A DNA stretch of 32,494 nt from JAISST01 sp050434145. GTDB lineage: Bacteria > Fusobacteriota > Fusobacteriia > Fusobacteriales > Fusobacteriaceae. The stretch spans positions 1 through 32,494 of the forward strand of contig NZ_JBNPVX010000034.1 in the NCBI RefSeq assembly GCF_050434145.1, in the 5' to 3' direction. Below the pieces are notes generated by a model. The model searched no databases and was not told the DNA's origin. It saw only the letters and a list, made by a program, of their open reading frames with translations. This document shows, in pieces, positions 25,899 through 32,494 of this stretch (positions within the stretch are counted from its first letter, which is position 1; every line of letters begins with the position of its first letter). A program made the position numbers and the translations under genes.

Positions 25899-25905
25899 TG
25901 AAATA

Positions 25906-26679
25906 TTATTTTCCAATAATATCTCCAAACCATTTTTTCTCAATATTTCTAAAAGTACCATCAGTTCTCATTTCTTCCAAAGCTTTGTTTACTGCATCTC
26001 TAAATGCATTATCTTCTTTTCTAAAGGCAATTCCAGAGTCTTCATTAGAAAGTGATTCATCAGACGCAGTTAAAGAATCTTTTTTAGAATTATAGTAACC
26101 ACCAATTGACAAAGCCATTACCACAGCATCCAATCTTCCAGCTTCCAGATCAGCAATAGCTTCCATTGTACTACCATATTTTTTTAGTTCTTTTAATTTT
26201 GGAGATATAGAACTTTTTTCTACTGCATTGGCACCAGTACTACCTAATTGAACACCAACAACTTTACCTTCCAATTCTGCAACTTTTTTTATTGAAACTT
26301 CTTTCTTAGAAAATATATATTGTCCACCTTTATGATATGGTTCAGAAAAACTCACCTGTTTCTCTCTTTCAGGAGATACTGACATGCCATTCCATACAAG
26401 GTCAATTTTCTTACTTCTCAATTCAAATATAATTCCATCCCATTCACAAGGTTTAAATTTGACTTCTACATTTAATCTCTTAGCTACTTCTTTAGCTAAA
26501 TCAATATCAAATCCTACGATTTCCCCATTTTCATCTTTAAATCCAAAAGGTGGAAAAGTATCATCCAATCCTAAAATAAAGAATCCATCTTTTTTTACTT
26601 TTTCCAAAGAATTATCTTCTGCAAAAGAAAAGTTACAAATAACAAATAGTAATAACAAACTTAAAATAAATTTTTTCAT
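25906..26679 (-). CDS. Polar amino-acid ABC transporter substrate-binding protein
   Basis: A 257-residue periplasmic solute-binding protein of the family 3 (PAAT) type. I chose the ATG at 26679 because AGGAGG (26689-26684) lies just upstream; an upstream ATG at 26697 lacks this. The signal peptide ends SFA-ED (cleavage after residue 20). C15 is not in a good lipobox, so it is probably soluble. Family marks: PPFGFKDENGEIVGFDIDLA early in the first lobe, then DLVWNGMSVSPER and FSEPYHKGGQY, then GVQLGSTGA and the C-terminal FRNIEKKWFG. It should capture an amino acid for an ABC importer. No permease or ATPase gene is adjacent, so it must use one encoded elsewhere or be an additional receptor. 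The ligand cannot be inferred. It has its own promoter (26728-26756) and is divergent from the aminopeptidase. Confidence 0.92.
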   Translation of the reverse strand: MKKFILSLLLLFVICNFSFAEDNSLEKVKKDGFFILGLDDTFPPFGFKDENGEIVGFDIDLAKEVAKRLNVEVKFKPCEWDGIIFELRSKKIDLVWNGMSVSPEREKQVSFSEPYHKGGQYIFSKKEVSIKKVAELEGKVVGVQLGSTGANAVEKSSISPKLKELKKYGSTMEAIADLEAGRLDAVVMALSIGGYYNSKKDSLTASDESLSNEDSGIAFRKEDNAFRDAVNKALEEMRTDGTFRNIEKKWFGDIIGK

Positions 26680-26727
26680 AAATCCTCCTAATTTCACTTT
26701 AATACTTTAGTTTAATAAATTAAAAAT

Positions 26728-26756
26728 ATAATAATACTTTTTCCTCAAAAAGTCAA
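26728..26756 (-). promoter_or_regulatory. Promoter of the amino-acid-binding protein gene
   Basis: Reading leftward: TTGACT (26756-26751), 17 bases, then TATTAT (26733-26728). The boxes and spacing are identical to the tRNA-Leu promoter. Start near 26721, about 40 bases before the ATG. Confidence 0.65.
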
Positions 26757-26912
26757 ATATTTTTTTAAAATAATTTATTTAATATCCATAATTTAAGAAA
26801 TAACAATAAAAAATCTATAAATTCTTTTGAAGTATATAATTATTTCAAATTCATATATTAAGAATGAATTTCATAACAAACTAAAAAACAACTTAAAAAG
26901 CAGCCAATAAAA

Positions 26913-26921
26913 TGTTATAAT
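26913..26921 (+). promoter_or_regulatory. Extended -10 promoter of the aminopeptidase unit
   Basis: TGTTATAAT is a full extended -10 (TGn plus TATAAT at 26916-26921). The -35 region 17 bases upstream is only TTAAAA. Start near 26928, giving a leader of about 97 bases. Confidence 0.5.
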
Positions 26922-27024
26922 AAAACAATACTACTTTTCAAATAATTTAATATAGAATAGTGCAGTGAAACAATGAATTTTTATCTTAATAAAAATAAAC
27001 TTAAAGGCTCAAAAAGGAGAAAAA

Positions 27025-28140
27025 ATGGATCAAAGGATAGTAAAATTAGCTAAAAATTTAATTAACCACTCATGTAGTATAAAAAAAGGAGAAAAAGTTT
27101 TTATAGAATATTATGGAGAAACACCTAAAAATCTTGTGAAAGAGTTAATAAAAGAAACTTATGAAGTCGGTGGAATACCATTTGTTAGTCAAAAAGATCA
27201 ATCAATAATCAGAGAAATATTAAAAAATGTTTCTGAAGATCAATTGCAACTTATGGCAAAATATGAATTGGAACGAATGAAAGATATGGATGCATACATT
27301 GGTATTAATGGCAAAGATAATTCTGCTGAGCTGTCAGACATATCAGATGAGAAAATGAAGCTATATTCAGAATATTTTATGAATCCTGTACATATAAGAG
27401 AAAGGGTAAACAATACAAAATGGGTAATTTTACGCTACCCTAATAATGCTATGGCACAGTTAGCTAACACATCATTAGAGGCTTTTGAAAATTTCTTTTT
27501 TAATGTTTGCTGTCTAGATTACTCAAAAATGGACAAAGCAATGGATGCCATGTCATCACTACTTACTAGGACTGATAAGGTAAGAATCACTGGTCCTGAT
27601 ACAGATATTTCTTTCTCAATCAAAGGAATACCAAATATAAAATGTTATGGGCTTCGTAATATTCCTGATGGAGAGATTTACACAGCACCTATTAGAGATA
27701 GTGTCAATGGCATAATTTCATATAACACACCTTCCAACTATCAAGGGTTCACATTTGAAAATGTTACTTTTGAGTTTAAGGATGGTAAAATAATAAAGGC
27801 AGCAAGTAATAATAATGAAAAAATCAATCAAATATTGGATATAGATGAAGGAGCAAGGTACATAGGAGAGTTTGCCATTGGTGTAAATCCATATATACTA
27901 AATCCAATGAAAGATACATTGTTTGATGAAAAAATTGCTGGTAGTATCCACTTTACTCCAGGTCAAGCATATAAAGCAGCAAATAATGGAAATGCTTCTA
28001 GTATACATTGGGATTTAGTTTTAATACAAAGACCAGAGTACGGTGGGGGAGAGATTTGGTTTGATGATGTTTTAATAAGAAAAGATGGAATGTTTGTATT
28101 GGAAGAATTAAAAGTACTCAATCCAGAAAATTTAAAATAA
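27025..28140 (+). CDS. M29-family metallo-aminopeptidase
   Basis: A 371-residue cytoplasmic aminopeptidase of the AmpS/PepS/Amp-T (M29) family, which removes N-terminal residues from peptides using two metal ions. The family metal ligands can be recognised: E217 (IPDGEIYTAP), E282 (ARYIGEFAIG), H309 and Y316 (SIHFTPGQAY) and H328 with D330 (SSIHWDLV). The N-terminal part has the family KKGEKVFIEYYGETP strand. It is somewhat shorter than the roughly 410 residues common for M29 enzymes, without an obvious break. AAGGAG lies 5 bases before the ATG. The SIMPL-domain gene starts 30 bases after its stop, so the two are probably one transcript. It would help use peptides as an energy source. Confidence 0.92.
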   Translation: MDQRIVKLAKNLINHSCSIKKGEKVFIEYYGETPKNLVKELIKETYEVGGIPFVSQKDQSIIREILKNVSEDQLQLMAKYELERMKDMDAYIGINGKDNSAELSDISDEKMKLYSEYFMNPVHIRERVNNTKWVILRYPNNAMAQLANTSLEAFENFFFNVCCLDYSKMDKAMDAMSSLLTRTDKVRITGPDTDISFSIKGIPNIKCYGLRNIPDGEIYTAPIRDSVNGIISYNTPSNYQGFTFENVTFEFKDGKIIKAASNNNEKINQILDIDEGARYIGEFAIGVNPYILNPMKDTLFDEKIAGSIHFTPGQAYKAANNGNASSIHWDLVLIQRPEYGGGEIWFDDVLIRKDGMFVLEELKVLNPENLK

Positions 28141-28170
28141 TTTAAAAATATACTAATTAAGGAGGAATTT

Positions 28171-28971
28171 ATGAAGAAAGTATTATTACTAATTTTTATA
28201 TCAAGCTTAATGTTTGGAACTGAGCAACAAACACAAGGAAAATCTGCCGAAGAAATAAAATTTCAGAAAGAACAATTACATTATGGTAAAAAATATGTTG
28301 TTACTGGATTTATTCAGCTAAAAGGTGTTGGAAGAGTAGAAATAAAGCCAGAATCTATTATACTAAATTTTACACTTAACACACAGACAAAAGGAGTCAC
28401 ATTTGGTACAGATAAGACAAGCAGAGAAAAAGCTTCTGAAGAAAATGCCAAGATCATAAGTGAGTTTAAATTATACTTAAAATCAATAGGAGTAAAGGAC
28501 GATGATATAGTTACAATCAAATATGATAGTAGTTCTGGTAAGATAACTATGCTTGATTCTGGGGAAGTAACACACTCTATAAAAGTTACATTTGATGTAG
28601 GAACTGACATAGGGGCAGTTTTAAAGAAAATAGAATCAACACCAATAAAGCATACAGGCGATATATTCTATGGTATATCTGAAAAAACTAGGAGGGAAGG
28701 TTTTTTTAATGCTCAACAATCAGCTTTAGAAGATGCCAACAAGCAAGCAGAAAATATGGCAAAGTTAGGAGGAGCTCTATTAGGAGACATAAGATTTATT
28801 AATACTTTCCCAGCCAATTCACAAAACATGAGAGATGAAAACATGGAATATTATAGAGCATCTAAAAAAAGTATGTCTTACGAATTACCACCAATATCAG
28901 CTACAGGAGTAGTAGTGATAATGACAGAAGTAGAATGTGCGTATGATTTAATAAAAGAAGTGAGAGAATAA
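28171..28971 (+). CDS. Secreted SIMPL-domain (DUF541, YggE-like) protein
   Basis: A 266-residue protein with an N-terminal signal peptide (MKKVLLLIFISSLMFG, cleavage probably near residues 16-18), expected in the periplasm. The body matches the SIMPL fold family: an early GVGRVEIKPESI strand, an ENAKIISEFKLYLKSIGV helix, and a late ALEDANKQAENMAKLGGALLG helix with alternating Ala/Gln/Lys. SIMPL proteins form oligomers; YggE of Escherichia coli is linked to oxidative-stress tolerance. The role here is unknown. AAGGAGG precedes the ATG. It follows the aminopeptidase by 30 bases and converges on dctM across a strong hairpin. Confidence 0.88.
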   Translation: MKKVLLLIFISSLMFGTEQQTQGKSAEEIKFQKEQLHYGKKYVVTGFIQLKGVGRVEIKPESIILNFTLNTQTKGVTFGTDKTSREKASEENAKIISEFKLYLKSIGVKDDDIVTIKYDSSSGKITMLDSGEVTHSIKVTFDVGTDIGAVLKKIESTPIKHTGDIFYGISEKTRREGFFNAQQSALEDANKQAENMAKLGGALLGDIRFINTFPANSQNMRDENMEYYRASKKSMSYELPPISATGVVVIMTEVECAYDLIKEVRE

Positions 28972-28996
28972 GGAAAATCACACATATGAAACTTTT

Positions 28997-29046
28997 ATCA
29001 AAGATAAATGGGAAAACTCTTTCAAGTTTTCCCATTTATCTTTGAT
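28997..29046. terminator. Perfect 22-bp inverted repeat between convergent genes
   Basis: Bases 28997-29018 and 29025-29046 are exact reverse complements with a 6-base loop. The hairpin sits between the SIMPL gene stop (28971) and the dctM stop (29056), ten bases from the latter. There is no long T run outside the stem. The inner GGGAAAACT/AGTTTTCCC core followed by ATTTATCTTT can act as a terminator in both directions. Confidence 0.8.
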
Positions 29047-29055
29047 TATCATATT

Positions 29056-30345
29056 CTAGATGCTATACCCCATTATTTGTGGTAACCAAGTTGTTAATTT
29101 TGGGAATAGACTGATAGATAAGAGTACTAAGAGATTACATAACAAATATGGGGCAGCACCTTTAAAAATATCAATAATAGGCATCTTATTTATCTTATTA
29201 CATGCATTGAGGCACATTCCAACTGGTGGAGTAACAAGTCCAATAGCCAATCCAGTAATCATCATAGCACCAAACTGTAGAGTAGAAAAACCAAAAGTTT
29301 TCATTACAGGCAACATTATAGGAGTAAGGAGCATGATGGCAGGACTTACATCAATGAAAGTACCAATGATAAGGATAAGTATGCAAAATAGCAACGCAAT
29401 TCCCCAAAATGGCATATTTAAACTCATAAAAAAGTTTGCTACCATTACAGGAACTTTCTTCATTGTAAGTATCCATGTAAAAATACTAGTAAATCCAATA
29501 ATGATCATTATAGAAGATGATGTAATAAGTGTTTTCCTAAGAGCATCAATTACAGCTTTTACAGAGAGTTCTTTATAAAAGCAAAATCCAACAATAATTG
29601 AATATAGTACTGCTACACCAGCACTTTCAGATGCAGTACACACACCAAATGATACACAAACTATAATGAATAAAGGCATTAATAATGCTGGGATTCCAGA
29701 ATAAATAGATCTTTTGAATTCTTTCAAGTTGAATTTTTCTTTTTTGGGATGCCACCCTTTTTTTCTACTGATAATCCAAACGAGTATTAATTGTGTGATT
29801 CCAATGAGAATGCCAGGGATAGCTCCAGCCATAAATAGTGCACCTACAGAACCACCAGAGATCATCGCATATACAATCATTGGTGTAGATGGCGGTATTA
29901 TCATACCCATAGTAGATGAAGCAACTGTAATACCAGCTGCTGCTTCAGGAGGGTAACCATTTTTTTCCATAGCTGGTATTAGTATAGAACCAATAGCAGA
30001 AGTATCAGCTACAGAGGAACCAGAAATACCACCAAAAATCATTGAAGCAACAATATTTACCTCACCTAAACCACCTCTGACTGGTCTCACTATTTGTAAA
30101 CAAAAGTCAATAATTCTTTTTGTAATTCCTCCAGTATTCATTAACTCACCAGCTAAGATGAAAAGTGGCATGGCAATCATTAATTCACTATAAACTCCGG
30201 ACCATATTTTTTGGGGAAACATGCTTAAAAGATTGGATGCATTAGTCAATAAATAAGTGATACAAGATGCACCTATTGCAAAAGCAAGTGGTACACCTAG
30301 AAAAGCAAAAATAAGTAAAAAAATTAATAGTTTTATTACTGGCAT
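29056..30345 (-). CDS. dctM: TRAP transporter large permease (DctM family)
   Basis: A 429-residue inner-membrane protein with about 12 hydrophobic segments. It is the transport subunit of a tripartite ATP-independent periplasmic (TRAP) importer driven by an ion gradient. Family marks: a GGISGSSVADTSAIG loop after the third segment, the MIIPPSTPMIVYAMISGGSVG motif region, and GLVTPPVGMCLN near the C-terminus. Length is normal. Its ATG overlaps the dctQ stop by one base (TAATG), indicating coupled translation; AGAGGAG lies within dctQ. The substrate is probably a small carboxylate but cannot be specified. It is last in the dctP-dctQ-dctM unit. Confidence 0.95.
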   Translation of the reverse strand: MPVIKLLIFLLIFAFLGVPLAFAIGASCITYLLTNASNLLSMFPQKIWSGVYSELMIAMPLFILAGELMNTGGITKRIIDFCLQIVRPVRGGLGEVNIVASMIFGGISGSSVADTSAIGSILIPAMEKNGYPPEAAAGITVASSTMGMIIPPSTPMIVYAMISGGSVGALFMAGAIPGILIGITQLILVWIISRKKGWHPKKEKFNLKEFKRSIYSGIPALLMPLFIIVCVSFGVCTASESAGVAVLYSIIVGFCFYKELSVKAVIDALRKTLITSSSIMIIIGFTSIFTWILTMKKVPVMVANFFMSLNMPFWGIALLFCILILIIGTFIDVSPAIMLLTPIMLPVMKTFGFSTLQFGAMMITGLAIGLVTPPVGMCLNACNKINKMPIIDIFKGAAPYLLCNLLVLLSISLFPKLTTWLPQIMGYSI

Positions 30346-30866
30346 TAGTCAACCAACTCCTCTTTCATAGTAGTATTATTACTAAATGCAGATAAAGGTG
30401 AAAGTATAGTTTCAATCATTTTTATGATAATACAAATAGCACATATAAAAGCAGATAAAGGCATAATTCCATACATATATACCATTTTTATTTCCATTCC
30501 TTGACTTTTTTGTATTCCTAATTTCATTGCATAATGATATGAAAAATATATGAAAAAAATATCAACTATCAGTACCACTACATAATTTACCACAGTAATA
30601 ATACGTTTTACTGTAGGAGAAAATTTATTGTAAAGGATATCAATAATAACATGTTCATTATTAATAACGCATATTCCCATGCTCCAGAAAGTGGTGAAAG
30701 CAAATAGGGTTATATTAAATTCAGAGACTTCTTTCCAGCTTTTGGAAAAGCAATAACGTGCAATTACAGTAAAAATTACAGAAGAAGCAAGAAGACCCAT
30801 TGCAGTCACTCCAATTCCCATATATATATTAAAAACTACTTTTCCTAACTTCTTAATAGGATTCAT
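30345..30866 (-). CDS. dctQ: TRAP transporter small permease (DctQ family)
   Basis: A 173-residue protein with four predicted membrane segments (about 12-35, 47-66, 88-109 and 127-148). The family SWKEVSEF motif follows the first segment and NNEHVIIDIL lies in the second loop. It forms the membrane complex with DctM and docks the binding protein. AAGGGGG precedes the ATG at 30866. Its stop overlaps the dctM start. It is 137 bases downstream of dctP, and the gap carries a hairpin. Confidence 0.93.
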   Translation of the reverse strand: MNPIKKLGKVVFNIYMGIGVTAMGLLASSVIFTVIARYCFSKSWKEVSEFNITLFAFTTFWSMGICVINNEHVIIDILYNKFSPTVKRIITVVNYVVVLIVDIFFIYFSYHYAMKLGIQKSQGMEIKMVYMYGIMPLSAFICAICIIIKMIETILSPLSAFSNNTTMKEELVD

Positions 30867-30932
30867 TATTCCCCCTTATATGAGCATATCTTGTTAGTAA
30901 TAAAATTTTTTGTTGATAATTTTGTAAATAAA

Positions 30933-30982
30933 AGGTAGCTTATGCAGTCAGTGACACATTCTGTCAAGAAGATAAACTACCT
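30933..30982 (-). promoter_or_regulatory. Hairpin between dctP and dctQ
   Basis: AGGTAGCTTAT (30933-30943) pairs with ATAAACTACCT (30972-30982) with one mismatch. An inner TGACA/TGTCA stem (30952-30956/30962-30966) lies within. On the minus strand it is followed by TTTTATTT. Such structures after a binding-protein gene often act as partial terminators or protect the 3' end of the first message, so that dctP is made in excess over the permeases. Confidence 0.65.
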
Positions 30983-31003
30983 AATAATTATTTTCATAAA
31001 AAA

Positions 31004-32002
31004 TTATTTAGTATCTGCAACTATTTTAAGTATTTCATCTAACTCAGCTTGAGTCAATATTCCTTCTGTTACACATTTATCATATACAGGTTTTGCTGCT
31101 GCTTGGAATGCCTTTAATTCATCAGCAGTTGGAGTGTGTACTTCGCAACCATATTTTTTAATAGTTTCCAAAGCAGCATTTGAGTTATTGTCAATTAGTT
31201 GGTCATTATACACTCCCATTTCCTTAGCACAAGTCATAATAATATCTTGATATTCTTTAGGGAGATTATTCCACCAAGCAGCATTCACATAGAAAGGATC
31301 TGGATGGAATTGGTAATTAACAACAGTAAAATATTTTTGCACTTCATAGAATTTCATTCCTTCTACATTCACCCATGGATTTTCTTGTCCATCAGCCACA
31401 CCAGTCTTAAGTGCCATATAAAGGTCAGCATAAGGAACTGTAGTAGTAGTAGCACCCATAGCTTGGAAAGTAAGATCAATAGTCTTCATACCATTAGTTC
31501 TCATTTTTAGGCCAACTAAGTCAGCTGGAGTTTTTATAAGGCGTTTATTATTAGAAAATTGTCTATATCCGCCAGCATCACATAAGTTTATCATAACCGT
31601 TCCAGTTGTTTTTTCAGCTTCTGCAGAAACTTTTTTAGCAAGATCACTATTTAATAAAGCAGTGATTTCTTGACGAGTATTAGTAAGAAATGGGAGTGTA
31701 AACATAAGCAAACGTGGACTAAAATCAAATTGTCCTCCACGCATACCCTGAATAGTACCAGCAACTACCTGTTCCAACATTTCTTTTTCTGTTCCCAGTT
31801 GTCCTTCACCAAATACTTCTACAGTTACATTACCATTAGTTTTTTCTGAAACATCCTTAGCAAATTTTTCCAAGGAGATATATCTTGGATTTCCTGCAGG
31901 TTGAGCATGACCTATAGTCATAGTAAATTTTTGAGCATAACTAATTGCACTTATGCTTAATAAGAAAACTAGTCCAACTACTTTTAAAATAAATTTTTTC
32001 AT
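31004..32002 (-). CDS. dctP: TRAP transporter substrate-binding protein (DctP family)
   Basis: A 332-residue periplasmic solute receptor. The signal peptide ends SYA-QK (cleavage after residue 23). Family marks: the IGHAQPAGNPRY start of the mature protein, LVGLKMRTNG with R168 (the conserved Arg that usually binds the substrate carboxylate), VPYADLYMALKTGVADGQENP, and a long C-terminal helical region. These receptors bind C4-dicarboxylates, sialic acid, keto acids or other carboxylates; the ligand is not determined here. AGGAGGA precedes the ATG. It is first in the operon, followed by a hairpin and then dctQ and dctM. Confidence 0.94.
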   Translation of the reverse strand: MKKFILKVVGLVFLLSISAISYAQKFTMTIGHAQPAGNPRYISLEKFAKDVSEKTNGNVTVEVFGEGQLGTEKEMLEQVVAGTIQGMRGGQFDFSPRLLMFTLPFLTNTRQEITALLNSDLAKKVSAEAEKTTGTVMINLCDAGGYRQFSNNKRLIKTPADLVGLKMRTNGMKTIDLTFQAMGATTTTVPYADLYMALKTGVADGQENPWVNVEGMKFYEVQKYFTVVNYQFHPDPFYVNAAWWNNLPKEYQDIIMTCAKEMGVYNDQLIDNNSNAALETIKKYGCEVHTPTADELKAFQAAAKPVYDKCVTEGILTQAELDEILKIVADTK

Positions 32003-32397
32003 GATTCCTCCTAATTTTTTAATATTATTTTATGTAAAAATTTTAGTTAATAAGAACTAGATAAAGTTTATATGATGATTTCATATAAAAATAAAAATTT
32101 GTATTCAAATAATTCAATTTATACAAGAATATTATCACATGTTTAAAAAAATATCAATATATTAAAAAAGTATTTTTTGTAACGAAATAAAACATTAAAA
32201 AAATAATTGATACAAAATGACTGCAGCACTTATATATTATACTTAAAAAAAGAAATTTTCAATACAGAAAATTATTTATTTTATTAAGAAAAATTAATAT
32301 GGTATAATTTAATATGAAAATTATTAAATTAGGCAGTTGCGAAATACAAAGTTTTCTTTAATTATTTTCACAAAAAATTGTTATATAAATAAATTTT
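32003..32397. other. AT-rich region upstream of dctP, no gene seen
   Basis: Nearly 400 bases of AT-rich sequence carrying the dctP promoter candidate and no recognisable coding region. A TATAAT at 32303-32308 (plus strand) has no clear -35 partner. Confidence 0.55.
32129..32157 (-). promoter_or_regulatory. Candidate promoter of the dctPQM operon
   Basis: Reading leftward: TTGATA (32157-32152), 17 bases, then TAATAT (32134-32129) preceded by TGA (an extended -10). This is the same layout as the motifs at 13911 and 14266. Start near 32122, giving a leader of about 120 bases. Confidence 0.5.
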
Positions 32398-32494
32398 TGG
32401 GGGTTTGGGGCTTGCCCCAAAAAGCGCCGCAGGCACTGCACATTCCCGACAGCAGCTGAGCATAGTGAGGCTGGAGGAAAAGAAGAAATAAGAA
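32398..32494. repeat. GC-rich hairpin-forming element, cut by the window edge
   Basis: The composition changes abruptly from AT-rich to strongly GC-rich. TTTGGGG (32404-32410) pairs with CCCCAAA (32415-32421) around CTTG. A GC-rich stretch follows with a further CAGC...GCTG pairing (about 32453-32474). There is no open reading frame of note. It looks like a dispersed non-coding repeat or the end of a mobile element. I cannot confirm other copies, because none occurs elsewhere in this window. Confidence 0.5.

Larger units (their letters stand above)
26680..27024. other. Divergent intergenic promoter region
   Basis: This 345-base AT-rich stretch separates the binding-protein gene (leftward) from the aminopeptidase gene (rightward). 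It carries one promoter candidate for each. I see no gene and no clear operator palindrome. Confidence 0.6.

Noticed and set aside
29060..29578. A 172-codon open frame on the plus strand opposite dctM
   Set aside because: It is the reverse reading of a clearly identified membrane transport gene, with no ribosome-binding site.

Overview
The window is AT-rich and has the gene style of a Fusobacterium-type Gram-negative anaerobe. The main reason for this call is a pair of giant outer-membrane autotransporters (about 3,500 and 3,620 residues). Both carry the N-terminal block typical of fusobacterial adhesins of the RadD/Fap2 class: a long Lys-rich signal region followed by a short coiled coil ending in a WYSK-W-Y-SYF motif. 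A TRAP transporter operon, a stand-alone amino-acid binding protein and an M29 aminopeptidase fit a peptide- and organic-acid-using anaerobe. The species cannot be fixed from sequence inspection alone.

Layout. Positions 1-300 hold a hairpin, a consensus promoter, tRNA-Leu(CAA) and its terminator. Positions 293-591 are a decayed copy of a TPR/HD-domain locus whose better-preserved copy lies at 12002-12927. Between these copies lies giant autotransporter A (minus strand, 11371 to 884). The intact HD gene is followed by a D-2-hydroxyacid dehydrogenase, a terminator and about 970 bp without a convincing gene. Giant autotransporter B follows on the plus strand (14883-25745). A and B are colinear paralogues arranged head to head around a 3.5 kb spacer.

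Right part. A minus-strand periplasmic amino-acid-binding protein (25906-26679) is divergent from a two-gene unit encoding an M29 aminopeptidase and a secreted SIMPL-domain protein. A perfect 22-bp inverted repeat separates this unit from a convergent TRAP operon, transcribed dctP, dctQ, dctM, with a hairpin between dctP and dctQ. The last 95 bases are a GC-rich, hairpin-forming element unlike the rest of the window, cut by the window edge.

How the pieces may work together. Autotransporters A and B are probably surface adhesins. The TRAP system and the binding protein import small organic acids and amino acids, and the aminopeptidase supplies amino acids from peptides. The most unusual points are three. 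Direct-repeat remnants bracket autotransporter A, which suggests duplication or insertion next to a tRNA gene and a possible 11.7-kb deletion. A 3'-end hairpin family has the loop CTAGCCA or TTAGCCA and occurs after both giant genes. Finally, A has a lipobox-like cysteine that B lacks.
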